Shown in pieces: positions 44,264 to 53,530 of a stretch of DNA of 64,000 nucleotides. Below the pieces are notes generated by a model that saw only the letters and a program-made list of their open reading frames with translations, searched no databases and was not told the origin of the DNA. The position numbers were made by a program, and so were the translations under genes. Numbering within the stretch: the stretch's first letter is position 1; each line of letters begins with the position of its first letter. The stretch comes from Nitrososphaerota archaeon (GTDB lineage: Archaea; Thermoproteota; Nitrososphaeria; Nitrososphaerales; Nitrosopumilaceae). Location: the NCBI GenBank assembly GCA_028867755.1, contig JAGWFT010000001.1:226727-290726 (forward strand), read 5' to 3'.

Positions 44264-46675
44264 CTTTCAATCCTACAATAGTTCGATTCAAACATGTTTG
44301 ACCCAACTGTTTTAATCGTTTGTGTAGCAGTCTTTCAATCCTACAATAGTTCGATTCAAACAGGTTTTGTTAGATCATGTGTAGTTTTTGGTATTGTCTT
44401 TCAATCCTACAATAGTTCGATTCAAACCAGAGTAAACGTATATCTGTGTTCTTGTTTCTGCATCCTTTCAATCCTACAATAGTTCGATTCAAACTGCATC
44501 CTGGAACTGGAACAAGTTTGGCTATGACAGACTTTCAATCCTACAATAGTTCGATTCAAACTTTGCAGATGACACCAACGAATCAGCACTCTTGATCCTT
44601 TCAATCCTACAATAGTTCGATTCAAACATTGAGAAAATTCGTATGGAGCTAGAATCATCTATCCTTTCAATCCTACAATAGTTCGATTCAAACCGTTGAC
44701 ACAACTTTTTGCAACAGATGTTTTGAGCACTTTCAATCCTACAATAGTTCGATTCAAACCTCGGAGATGCCTTCGTAGGCATTGGTATGCTAATCTTTCA
44801 ATCCTACAATAGTTCGATTCAAACATGGTAGATTATTTCTGGCCGTTGCAATTGTAATCGCCTTTCAATCCTACAATAGTTCGATTCAAACCCATATCCA
44901 GTTAATCTAACCATTAATGACAATCTACTTTCAATCCTACAATAGTTCGATTCAAACACATATTCAAAAGGCCAACTGAGACAGTCATAAAGACTTTCAA
45001 TCCTACAATAGTTCGATTCAAACTCAATATACGCATATCACCACGAATTAAAGAAGATACTTTCAATCCTACAATAGTTCGATTCAAACGTGTCACCAAA
45101 ATCTCCTGGTGCATTAATGCAAGAGACTTTCAATCCTACAATAGTTCGATTCAAACTGGTGAAAAATTCACAAACACAATGACAGAAAGATACTTTCAAT
45201 CCTACAATAGTTCGATTCAAACTGGCTCGTTTGCTCCAGGAAGAGAATTGGTATGTAGCTTTCAATCCTACAATAGTTCGATTCAAACACATCTTGACAT
45301 TAACAGAACTAAACTCAAGATCAACTTTCAATCCTACAATAGTTCGATTCAAACATTTACATTCCAGCAAAACTAGAAAAGAAAGTTGTCCTTTCAATCC
45401 TACAATAGTTCGATTCAAACAATTATTGTAATGTTCTTTCTGTATGGATTAGTAACCTTTCAATCCTACAATAGTTCGATTCAAACAACTCCAGCTGGCT
45501 GGCGTCCCACAAGATGGAGCCACTTTCAATCCTACAATAGTTCGATTCAAACATGATTGTCTTATTTGTCGGCCTGCAACTACCACTTTCAATCCTACAA
45601 TAGTTCGATTCAAACTGCCTTTTGGAGAAATGAAAGATTTGACATAGTTAACTTTCAATCCTACAATAGTTCGATTCAAACTTTGACAAGAACCCTCCAG
45701 TCTCCATCCTTGGGATACTTTCAATCCTACAATAGTTCGATTCAAACGGCAATATATGTAAGCATTGTATTGCCTTTATCACTCTTTCAATCCTACAATA
45801 GTTCGATTCAAACTCTAATCATTGGCTCTTTTTTCCATTTTATGACTAGCTTTCAATCCTACAATAGTTCGATTCAAACTACTGTGATGTCCGAGAATCT
45901 TCCAAGTCTGACCTGTCTTTCAATCCTACAATAGTTCGATTCAAACCTGTGTTGTTACAGATCCAACAAACGGTCTCTGCTACTTTCAATCCTACAATAG
46001 TTCGATTCAAACGAGATTGTACTTCATTTTTACACTTGTCTCGATATACTTTCAATCCTACAATAGTTCGATTCAAACCTAGTGCAGGCTTTGTTTTCCA
46101 TCCCTTGTTACCATCTTTCAATCCTACAATAGTTCGATTCAAACCAGCTACTGCATTTACTGTACCCTCGTTTGGTGTTATCTTTCAATCCTACAATAGT
46201 TCGATTCAAACTCTATTCTCCCTAGCTCTTTTAGCAACCTTATCTTTCTTTCAATCCTACAATAGTTCGATTCAAACTGGAGTAGGGGCTGGAGTAGGTG
46301 ATGGTGATGGTATCTTTCAATCCTACAATAGTTCGATTCAAACAGGATTACCAGCAGTCAGAAAGATTTGCCATGTACACTTTCAATCCTACAATAGTTC
46401 GATTCAAACGTCTTTACTACATAATAGAAGACAGTTTCCGATGAATCTTTCAATCCTACAATAGTTCGATTCAAACTATCGAATTTCTTCGAATCCTTGT
46501 TGTATTTGAACCACTTTCAATCCTACAATAGTTCGATTCAAACAATATATTGTGTCATATTTTTATTATTTTTACTGATCTTTCAATCCTACAATAGTTC
46601 GATTCAAACTTATTCTAATATGATGTTGTCGAGGTGTTCGAATCCCTTTCAATCCTACAATAGTTCGATTCAAAC
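44264..46675 (-). CRISPR. CRISPR array, 37 repeats and 36 spacers
   Basis: 37 copies of a 30-bp repeat, apparently identical, with spacers of 33 to 38 bp, mostly 36. On the crRNA (minus) strand the repeat begins GTTTGAATCGAACTA and ends GGATTGAAAG, giving the ATTGAAAG handle typical of archaeal type I systems. Transcription therefore runs from 46675 down to 44264, and the newest spacers are at the right, next to cas4-cas1-cas2. The uniform repeats and length suggest an active array. Spacer 46278-46313 is of G-rich low complexity. Confidence 0.99.
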
Positions 46676-46860
46676 CGCCAGTTTTTTCAACGGATTTATG
46701 CATACTTTAATCGATAAGCCCTTTTAGTTTTTCGGCAACCTCCAATAGTGCAGTCTACTTATAAAAGCAACTTTTCAAGCGCGTAATGCATCACAGTTAA
46801 TAATCTAGTCAGCAATTTGTCACCCATCATTCTATAGTTTTTTTATAACATATTGAATAA
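46676..46860 (-). promoter_or_regulatory. CRISPR leader with probable minus-strand promoter
   Basis: Non-coding 185 bases between the array and cas4. On the minus strand a TATA-like CTTTTATAAG (46758-46767) would start transcription near 46736, about 60 bases before the first repeat. The same near-palindrome reads CTTATAAAAG on the plus strand, so it might serve cas4 too. TTTTATAA at 46841-46848 is a second plus-strand candidate just before cas4. Confidence 0.7.
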
Positions 46861-47370
46861 TTGGAGGCGTTCACAGATGCAGGCCTGACCCATACTGGCT
46901 CTGAGATTAACTATTATTTTGTATGCAAAAGAAAACTCTGGCTTTTTTCTCATAACATAGAATTAGAGTCTGATTCTGATCTTGTGCTGCAAGGTAAACT
47001 TTTGCATGAACACAGCTACAAAAGGAAATTAAAAGAGATTGCAATTGACAAGATAAAGATCGATTTCATAGAGAAAACAAATGAAGTGCATGAAATAAAA
47101 CGTTCAAGAAAAATAGAGGATGCTCATGTGTATCAGCTGCTATACTATCTGTACTATCTCAAAAAATATGCCGGACTTGACACAAAGGGAGTCCTTAACT
47201 ATCCGTTGCTTAAAAAAACTGTAAAGGTAGAGCTAACTCCACAAAAAGAAAGAGAGCTGCAAAAGATAATTCAGAAAATAGATCAGATAACAGAACTTGT
47301 AAAACCTCCAGAGGCAAAATGGATATCATACTGCAAGAGTTGTGCATATAGTGAGATGTGCTGGGGATGA
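46861..47370 (+). CDS. cas4: Cas4 RecB-like nuclease
   Basis: 169 aa adaptation nuclease that trims prespacers and selects PAM. Cys22 (FVCKRKLWLF) and C-terminal cysteines (WISYCKSCAYSEMCWG) bind a 4Fe-4S cluster. The RecB core shows EIK at 78-80 (HEIKRSRK) and Gln92 (YQLLYYLYYL). Start codon is doubtful: TTG at 46861 gives the longest frame but overlaps GGAGG, and the only nearby ATG is out of frame. Stop overlaps cas1 as ATGA. Confidence 0.93.
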   Translation: MEAFTDAGLTHTGSEINYYFVCKRKLWLFSHNIELESDSDLVLQGKLLHEHSYKRKLKEIAIDKIKIDFIEKTNEVHEIKRSRKIEDAHVYQLLYYLYYLKKYAGLDTKGVLNYPLLKKTVKVELTPQKERELQKIIQKIDQITELVKPPEAKWISYCKSCAYSEMCWG

Positions 47371-48353
47371 AAGATTACTATGTATTTAAAAATGGAAGAT
47401 TGCGCAGAAGCGAAAACACCATAAAATTAGAATCATCAACAGGAGAGAAAAAATCTCTTCCCATACATGATATCTATTCCATACATCTGTTTGGCGAGAC
47501 TGATCTTAACACAAAACTGATTGTATTTCTAAACCAGCACGGAATCCCGCTACACTTTTACAATTATTATGGATATTATTCAGGAAGTTTTTATCCGCGA
47601 GAAAAACTACTCTCCGGATTTCTTATCGTAAAGCAAGTACAGCATTATCTTGATTCTCACAAGAGGCTGGAAATTGCAAAAGAATTTGTCAGAACATCTA
47701 TACATAACATTCTCTCGAATTTACAACAATACAGCAAGAGAGGCAAAGACATGGGCGAATTCATCTCAAGAATTAAAGGTGAATCTGAGGCCATTGAGGG
47801 AGTAACCAATATTCCAGAACTTATGGGAGTAGAAGGCAGATCAAGGCAGGCATACTTCTCCTCCTTTGATTCATTTTTAAGAAAGGGATTCGAGTTTGAA
47901 AAAAGAACCAAGCTTCCTCCCCAGAACATGCTTAATAGCCTGATATCATTTGGAAATTCTTTGCTTTATGCTACAATACTTACAGAAATCTACCATACGC
48001 AGCTCACGCCAACTATAAGTTATCTTCACGAACCAGGCGAGAGGAGATACTCTCTTTCTCTTGATATAAGTGAGATATTCAAACCTATCATAGTAGACAG
48101 GGTCATCTTTAATCTTATCAATAACAGAATCATAAAACCAGAACACTTTGACAACAAGCTAAAAGCCAGTTTTCTAAACGAACAAGGAAGAAAGATCTTT
48201 GTATCTGAATACAAGAAGAAGCTTGAAACTACAGTTCACAATACCACCTTAAAGAGAAATATCAGCTATCAGCGCCTGATAAGAATAGAATGCTTCAAGC
48301 TAATCAAACACATACTTGATGAACGAGCCTACAAAGGCCTTAGGAGCAAATGA
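47367..48353 (+). CDS. cas1: Cas1 integrase
   Basis: 328 aa spacer integrase. Metal ligands: Glu156 in MGVEGRSRQAYF, His221 in YLHEPGERRYSL and Asp233 in LSLDISEIFKP. ATG at 47367 overlaps the cas4 TGA by ATGA; the frame also has a GTG 9 bases upstream, which I reject. The downstream cas2 starts directly after its stop. Belongs to the plus-strand adaptation operon cas4-cas1-cas2. Confidence 0.98.
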   Translation: MKDYYVFKNGRLRRSENTIKLESSTGEKKSLPIHDIYSIHLFGETDLNTKLIVFLNQHGIPLHFYNYYGYYSGSFYPREKLLSGFLIVKQVQHYLDSHKRLEIAKEFVRTSIHNILSNLQQYSKRGKDMGEFISRIKGESEAIEGVTNIPELMGVEGRSRQAYFSSFDSFLRKGFEFEKRTKLPPQNMLNSLISFGNSLLYATILTEIYHTQLTPTISYLHEPGERRYSLSLDISEIFKPIIVDRVIFNLINNRIIKPEHFDNKLKASFLNEQGRKIFVSEYKKKLETTVHNTTLKRNISYQRLIRIECFKLIKHILDERAYKGLRSK

Positions 48354-48617
48354 ATGTACGTGATTATTGTTTATGATATCGAGGTGGAAAGAATTGATGC
48401 GGTCAGGCATATATTAAAACAATATCTGACGTGGATACAAAACTCTGTCTTTGAAGGAGAGATAACAGAGGGTCATCTTGAAGAATTAGGATTCAAGCTG
48501 TTTGAGCTCATAGAGAAAGAAAAGGATTCTATAATTGTTTATTCAATAAATAATCCATCGTGGATAAAAAAAAGAGTCTGGGGCAAAGAAAAGAATATGA
48601 CAACAAATATTTTGTAG
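48354..48617 (+). CDS. cas2: Cas2
   Basis: 87 aa ferredoxin-fold partner of Cas1. YVIIVYDIEVERIDAVRHILKQYLTWIQNSVFEGEI is the signature N-terminus with conserved Asp in VYDI; the body includes IEKEKDSIIVYSINNPSW. ATG begins right after the cas1 stop. Expected to scaffold two Cas1 dimers. Normal length. Confidence 0.97.
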   Translation: MYVIIVYDIEVERIDAVRHILKQYLTWIQNSVFEGEITEGHLEELGFKLFELIEKEKDSIIVYSINNPSWIKKRVWGKEKNMTTNIL

Positions 48618-48682
48618 ATATACAAACATTAGGTTGAACTACACGTAATAGCCTTTTCAACATAAAGCATTCATCAAAACAA

Positions 48683-48787
48683 GGATTGAAACATGTCTAA
48701 TAACAATTAAACAACGATGAAAATGTGGGGATGCTTCCAAAAGGAAGCCACCTGAACACGGTTATGAAGACAAACCGTGTAATCTGA
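48683..48787 (+). ncRNA. candidate structured RNA downstream of cas2
   Basis: GGATTGAAAC at 48683-48692 shares 9 bases plus A before it with the repeat's 3' end. After about 40 bases come two perfect hairpins: GCTTCC-AAAA-GGAAGC (48733-48748) and ACACGGTT/AACCGTGT (48756-48780, 9-nt loop). C/D-box-like strings (ACGATGA, CTGA, GTTATGA, CTGA) are arranged in the right order, but the first guide interval (about 31 nt) is too long for an ordinary C/D sRNA. It could also be the terminator of the cas4-cas1-cas2 transcript. Confidence 0.4.
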
Positions 48788-48878
48788 GCTTGTCATTGTT
48801 TTTCTGATATAAAAGTTATACTCGAGATAGGTTTCCAGCATTCTATATAATTTAATTTGTAATTCTTTTGATAGTTTG

Positions 48879-49595
48879 TCAGAAACTTCTATGCAGCCTG
48901 TCCTCTTTTATTATTTTGTCGATCTTCTCTGCGGCCTTTTCTGAGACAGATAGCTTATCAAATAATGTCATGTATCGTTCCTCTTTTTTGTTGTCTTTCA
49001 TCCATTTATTCAATTTCATAGTAGCAAGGTCCCACACTTTTCTTGAAGATTCTGTCATACGTGTATAGGTATACAGCACCTTACAATCAATATCATATAC
49101 CATTCGCTCTAGTGCTAGCTTTTCTTGAAAGGACTTTGTTTTGTCAAGCTGTTCACGTAGTCGAGATCTTTGTATCTCCAATCGTTCAATGTTAAGAATT
49201 ATGACTTCTTCGGGGTTGAAGATGTTGTAATTCCTGAAAATTTTTGAATACCAGTAATTGATATCCCCATTTATGGTATTCCGGTTTACTTTCATCAACT
49301 CTGAGATCTTTCTTGCAGAATAGCCGTATTCAAAATGCAGCTTGTACACTTCCTGCATTCTCTTGTCCCGCTCAAGCTTGGAATAAGGCCCACCTTCTTT
49401 CTTTACCGCCTTTTTAGAATCTGGTCTTCTGTTTTGTTCAATAAATTCGGAGATACCACCATCAGATGGTAAATTCAACGACTCTTCCAAAGCCAATTTG
49501 CATTCATTTTGTATGGATAAATAATAAACGCTGGTATAATACGGTAGAGCTACCGTATTATACTTTTGTTGACTCGACTGTTTATAACTAAACAA
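48879..49595 (-). CDS. HTH protein adjoining the CRISPR locus
   Basis: 238 aa. The central YGYSARKISELMKVNRNTINGDINYWYSK reads as a helix-turn-helix, followed by a long charged helical region (LNIERLEIQRSRLREQLDKTKSFQEKLALERM). It converges on the cas genes, after the structured RNA. A 30-bp palindrome lies inside the first 25 codons of the longest frame, so the true start is probably later, for example TTG at 49496. A regulator of itself, and maybe of the neighbouring cas genes, is inference. Confidence 0.65.
   Translation of the reverse strand: MFSYKQSSQQKYNTVALPYYTSVYYLSIQNECKLALEESLNLPSDGGISEFIEQNRRPDSKKAVKKEGGPYSKLERDKRMQEVYKLHFEYGYSARKISELMKVNRNTINGDINYWYSKIFRNYNIFNPEEVIILNIERLEIQRSRLREQLDKTKSFQEKLALERMVYDIDCKVLYTYTRMTESSRKVWDLATMKLNKWMKDNKKEERYMTLFDKLSVSEKAAEKIDKIIKEDRLHRSF
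49534..49563. promoter_or_regulatory. 30-bp palindrome, probable operator
   Basis: Perfect 14-bp arms (GTATAATACGGTAG and its complement) separated by AG. Each arm includes a TATAATA-like box, so bound protein would cover the promoter of the minus-strand HTH gene. It falls within the longest HTH frame but codes for a palindrome-driven, unlikely peptide (YNTVALPYY), supporting a regulatory role. Confidence 0.65.
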
Positions 49596-49770
49596 TCAGA
49601 ATTTGCTTCCGATTACTACAAAATGGCATAGTTTGGCATAGTCTAGTACCAGATTCCAATTTTAGAACTTGCTAATTACAAAATCTTGTTAAAATGATAT
49701 ATGCCAAAAAGTAACCAGTCTAAAAGATCACTAAAAGCATTTTAAGGATATTATAGTCAGGTATACTGAT

Positions 49771-51171
49771 TTGAAGCTAGTTCTAAAGTTTGGTGGAACA
49801 TCAATTTCCTCTGTAGCAAATATTCGAAATGTGGCAAATTTAATAAAATCGCTCTCAAAAGAACACAAGATAATTCCTGTCTTCTCTGCAATAAGTGGAG
49901 TCACAGACGATCTAATCAGAATAACAAATCATGTAAAAGACAGAAACGAGCAAGCAGCAAATTCACTTGCAAACAAGATTATCAAGATGCACATGCATGT
50001 TTCCAACCAATGTGTAAAAAATCCAAAAATCCGAAAGGATCTAGTAACCAAAATGAAGGCTGACCTTGACGAGCTTGAGGAGTTGCTGCATGGAATGCTG
50101 CTACTCGGAGAGGTAACTCCTAGATCTTCTGATTATTTGATTTCCTTTGGAGAAAGACTATCTGTTAACTTGGTTGCTTTTGCGTTAAATGACATTGGCA
50201 TCAAGGCAGCACCCCTGACAGGAAAGGATGCTGGCATTATCACAGATTCAAATTTTGGAGAAGCAAAGCCACTGATGGATACTACAAGGCTGCATGTATC
50301 TCATAAAATTGAAAACCTTTCACAAAAAAAGATAATGCCAGTGATAGGCGGCTTTGCTGGAGCAGATCAGCATGGTAACATAACTACATTTGGCAGGGGA
50401 GGGTCTGACTATACTGCCACCATAATTGCATCAAGCATAAAGGCAGATGAGGTGTGGTTGATGAGCGACGTAGATGGATTGATGACAACAGATCCAAAGA
50501 TTGTAAAAAATGCCAAACTCATCAAGGAAGTATCATATGTTGAAGCCATGGAGATGGCGCTATTTGGGGCAAAACAGATTCATCCAAGAGCTCTTGAGCC
50601 GCTAGTTACAAAAAAAATTCCACTCAGAATTCGAAGTACGTTTAACATAAAAAATCCCGGAACGCTTGTAACAGCAGATCCGCAGATTGATACCCAAAAG
50701 ACAGTCAAATGTGTAAGCGCAATAAGACACACAGGACTAATTGATGTAAGGGGAGGAAGTATGGTAGGCGCCCCAGGGACTGCAGCTACAATATTTTCTA
50801 CTCTTGCAAAAGCCGGAGTCAACGTAATGATGATTTCTCAGAGCCCGTCAGAATCAAGCATTTCAATTATTGTAAAAAAGAATGACATGGATAAAGCTGT
50901 CAACACACTTGATATGAACTTGCTTGGTAAAATAATCAAAAAAGTAGAGGTCACAGTAGATGTATCCATTATAGCGCTAATTGGGTCTGGAATGAGAGGA
51001 ATAGTTGGCGTTGCATCCAAGGTATTTACTGCAGTGGGAAAGAAAGGTGTGAACGTGATAATGATTGCACAAGGTTCCTCTGAGCTCAACATTGCCTTTG
51101 TTGTCAAGGATTCAGATTGCAATGCTGCAGTGCAAGCATTGCATGATGAATTTGATTTAGCAAAAAACTAG
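49771..51171 (+). CDS. lysC: aspartate kinase
   Basis: 466 aa. First step of the aspartate family (Lys, Thr, Met). KFGGTSISS is at residues 6-14, FGRGGSDYTATIIA and WLMSDVDGLMTTDP are catalytic and nucleotide blocks, and RALEPLVTKKIPLRIRSTFN leads into two C-terminal ACT domains (GAPGTAATIFSTLAKAGVNVMMISQSPS; VASKVFTAVGKKGVNVIMIAQGSS). These imply feedback control by an end product. TTG start at 49771. Confidence 0.95.
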   Translation: MKLVLKFGGTSISSVANIRNVANLIKSLSKEHKIIPVFSAISGVTDDLIRITNHVKDRNEQAANSLANKIIKMHMHVSNQCVKNPKIRKDLVTKMKADLDELEELLHGMLLLGEVTPRSSDYLISFGERLSVNLVAFALNDIGIKAAPLTGKDAGIITDSNFGEAKPLMDTTRLHVSHKIENLSQKKIMPVIGGFAGADQHGNITTFGRGGSDYTATIIASSIKADEVWLMSDVDGLMTTDPKIVKNAKLIKEVSYVEAMEMALFGAKQIHPRALEPLVTKKIPLRIRSTFNIKNPGTLVTADPQIDTQKTVKCVSAIRHTGLIDVRGGSMVGAPGTAATIFSTLAKAGVNVMMISQSPSESSISIIVKKNDMDKAVNTLDMNLLGKIIKKVEVTVDVSIIALIGSGMRGIVGVASKVFTAVGKKGVNVIMIAQGSSELNIAFVVKDSDCNAAVQALHDEFDLAKN

Positions 51172-51219
51172 TACATTTTACTGAAAAGCATATTTATGCT
51201 GATCAGACACCGTAACACT

Positions 51220-52689
51220 ATGAACCGATTCCTTATTGTAGGAATTATTGCAGTTGTTGTTGGTATAATATTACTGGTTCCTCTGTTATCTAATAATCTG
51301 GCCACTGCGGGAAGTGTTAAAAAAATACAATTTACTCAAACTGTGACATCATCGCAGGATCCAGGACAGGGACATGACAACGAACAACTTGCAATGATAT
51401 TGCTGCCAAACAACGGAACTCTTTATGATGGTACGCTAACATACACTGCAAGCGAGCCTGTTCAGGTAGTAATTCTTCATCAAATTGAAAAAAGCGACTC
51501 AAAAGGCCAGCCTGTATGGACTGTAGATAATAATACGATTTATGCTGAGACCATAATTAATTCCACCACAAACGGCGGAACACTCGAGTTTGCAGGATCA
51601 GCTGTTGGTCTACATTACACCAATTCTTCACAATTTGCAGCAACAGTGAGCGTTGATGGATGGATAAGGGGCACTACACCAGGGTTCCTTGAAAATAACA
51701 CGCAGGTAATTTCTGAGAATAATCTGAAGCTATCTAGAGCGGAGATTCCTGTGAACATACCTTTGCATAAGGCGTTGTACAATGGAAAATCAGTCTACTA
51801 TATCATAACTGATTCAAGCAATAGCATGGATGCTAATGATATATCATCTAAACAAAACTGGAAGGTGCAACAATCTCCTCTCTTGGCTCAGGCTCCACAA
51901 AAATTGCTAAGCAAGATGTACATATTTACAAATGGAATAACTGGAAATGGAACAAAAGGATATCAAGATGAAATATTTTCAAATACGCCATCAAATAGCA
52001 ACTATACCCCACTCAGCCTGGTAGTGCAAGTCACGTGGAATGTGGGAAGAACCCCAAAAATCCTAAACTCTACACAAGATATTCTTGACGGAAATACGAC
52101 AGGAAAACTAAAACTAACTGTCACCGATGATGTCATGAACACGCCACAAATAGTTTGGCCAGACGGTCAAATGAGTATCAGAAATAATACAAAACTATCT
52201 GATCAAACATCTTACGTTGGGGGTCAAGTGTTCAACATAGACACGACAAACAAACTTGTTACATTTGTAGCCCACAGGGGATGGGGACCAGATGGCAGTA
52301 CTATTTACTATATCATTACAAGCGGTACACCTCAAGGACCAGCCAAAATGATGGGATTGACAAATAATCCTGCACTCTCGATACTTTCGCCTGTATCACG
52401 AGATCTTTACCACTTTGCTAATGGTATCAGGAGCGGGGGACCATTTGGTTTTCAGGAGGGAGTTTCTGGCGCGCAACTAGGTGATGTCAAATATTCTCCT
52501 ATCTGCAAGATCTCGATGATAACGTGGACAAATCCTCAGAATGCAACATTATTGGAAAACATAAACGACATTAATTTTGAAAAATCTCAAGGAAGCATAA
52601 CTGTACAACCTGCATTGGCATTCAATAACAACTACTTGGTTGATTGTCCTATTATTGAGATTTCAAAAAGCGCTCATGAAAAGGGATAA
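51220..52689 (+). CDS. large exported protein of unknown function
   Basis: About 489 aa with one N-terminal hydrophobic segment (FLIVGIIAVVVGIILLVPLL) that is either a signal anchor or signal peptide. The rest is Asn/Thr/Ser-rich extracellular beta-type sequence with many N-x-S/T sites. Two internal blocks are similar in pattern: YYIITDSSN with KMYIFTNGITGNG, and YYIITSGTP with DLYHFANGIRSGG, suggesting duplicated domains. Family unknown to me. ATG 51220 is preferred over 51196 because a TATA-like ATATTTATG lies about 25 bases before it. Confidence 0.7.
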   Translation: MNRFLIVGIIAVVVGIILLVPLLSNNLATAGSVKKIQFTQTVTSSQDPGQGHDNEQLAMILLPNNGTLYDGTLTYTASEPVQVVILHQIEKSDSKGQPVWTVDNNTIYAETIINSTTNGGTLEFAGSAVGLHYTNSSQFAATVSVDGWIRGTTPGFLENNTQVISENNLKLSRAEIPVNIPLHKALYNGKSVYYIITDSSNSMDANDISSKQNWKVQQSPLLAQAPQKLLSKMYIFTNGITGNGTKGYQDEIFSNTPSNSNYTPLSLVVQVTWNVGRTPKILNSTQDILDGNTTGKLKLTVTDDVMNTPQIVWPDGQMSIRNNTKLSDQTSYVGGQVFNIDTTNKLVTFVAHRGWGPDGSTIYYIITSGTPQGPAKMMGLTNNPALSILSPVSRDLYHFANGIRSGGPFGFQEGVSGAQLGDVKYSPICKISMITWTNPQNATLLENINDINFEKSQGSITVQPALAFNNNYLVDCPIIEISKSAHEKG

Positions 52690-52721
52690 ATTTACTCTAA
52701 AAATTTCTTAATGTGATAATG

Positions 52722-53510
52722 ATGCTTGGTAAGTTATACATTGTAGGAGTTGGACCGGGTCATCACGATCACATGACTTTTAGAGCTAAACAAGTAATTG
52801 AGGAAAGCAATACAATTGTAGGATATGAAACATACGTAAATCTGGTTGAAGATCTAATTGAAGGAAAAGAAGTTCACAGATATGCCATGACACAGGAAGT
52901 TGAACGTGCTCATCAATGTATAGATCTTGCAAAATCTGGTAAGATAGTTTCTCTGGTCTCAAGTGGGGATCCAGGAATCTATGGCATGGCTGGTTTGATT
53001 TATGAAATTCTTGCTGAAGAGAACTGGGACAGAAAAACTGGTCTGTATGTTGAGATAGTTCCAGGAGTCTCTTCTCTTAACTCATGTGCTGCACTGGTTG
53101 GCTCTCCATTGATGACTGATTTTGCAGTAGTTAGCATGAGCGATTTGCTTGTACCGTGGGAAATAATAATAAAAAGAGTTGAAGCTGCAGCGCAAGGGGA
53201 TTTTGTAATTGTGATATACAATCCTGCAAGCAAGAAAAGGATTCACCAGTTACAAGACACAAGAAAAATTTTGCTAAAATATAGAATACCAAATACTCCT
53301 GTAGCAATAGTCAAGGGGGCATACAGAGAATCGCAGGAGGTTGTTCTAACTGATCTGGAAAATATGGAAAGCCATCAGGATAAGCTAGGAATGATAACTA
53401 CTGTGATAATAGGCAATTCTTCTACATTTAGATACAAGGACATGATGGTTAATCCTCGTGGATATACATCAAAATACAATATAGTAGAGCCACAGAAAAG
53501 CCGAAGCTAA
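52722..53510 (+). CDS. cbiH: precorrin-3B / cobalt-factor III C17-methyltransferase, CbiH-like
   Basis: About 262 aa SAM-dependent methylase of ring contraction. KLYIVGVGPGHHDHMTFRA, SSGDPGIYGMAGLIYEIL, EIVPGVSSLNSCAALVGSPLMTDF and FVIVIYNPASKKRIHQL are CbiH/CobJ hallmarks. The end GNSSTFRYKDMMVNPRGY is typical. ATG 52722 fits the start of the first strand; earlier in-frame starts exist to 52713. Together with CbiE and BluB it supports de novo B12 synthesis. Confidence 0.92.
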   Translation: MLGKLYIVGVGPGHHDHMTFRAKQVIEESNTIVGYETYVNLVEDLIEGKEVHRYAMTQEVERAHQCIDLAKSGKIVSLVSSGDPGIYGMAGLIYEILAEENWDRKTGLYVEIVPGVSSLNSCAALVGSPLMTDFAVVSMSDLLVPWEIIIKRVEAAAQGDFVIVIYNPASKKRIHQLQDTRKILLKYRIPNTPVAIVKGAYRESQEVVLTDLENMESHQDKLGMITTVIIGNSSTFRYKDMMVNPRGYTSKYNIVEPQKSRS

Positions 53511-53530
53511 GACAAGACCAGTTCAGGTTC

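Noticed and set aside
44294-46645. Many short ORFs through the array (both strands) with repeated peptides such as NPTIVRFK
   Set aside because: They are translations of the CRISPR repeats, not genes.
48714-48787. Canonical C/D box sRNA downstream of cas2
   Set aside because: Box-like strings occur in order, but the first guide region is far too long and hairpins occupy it, so I only call a structured RNA candidate.
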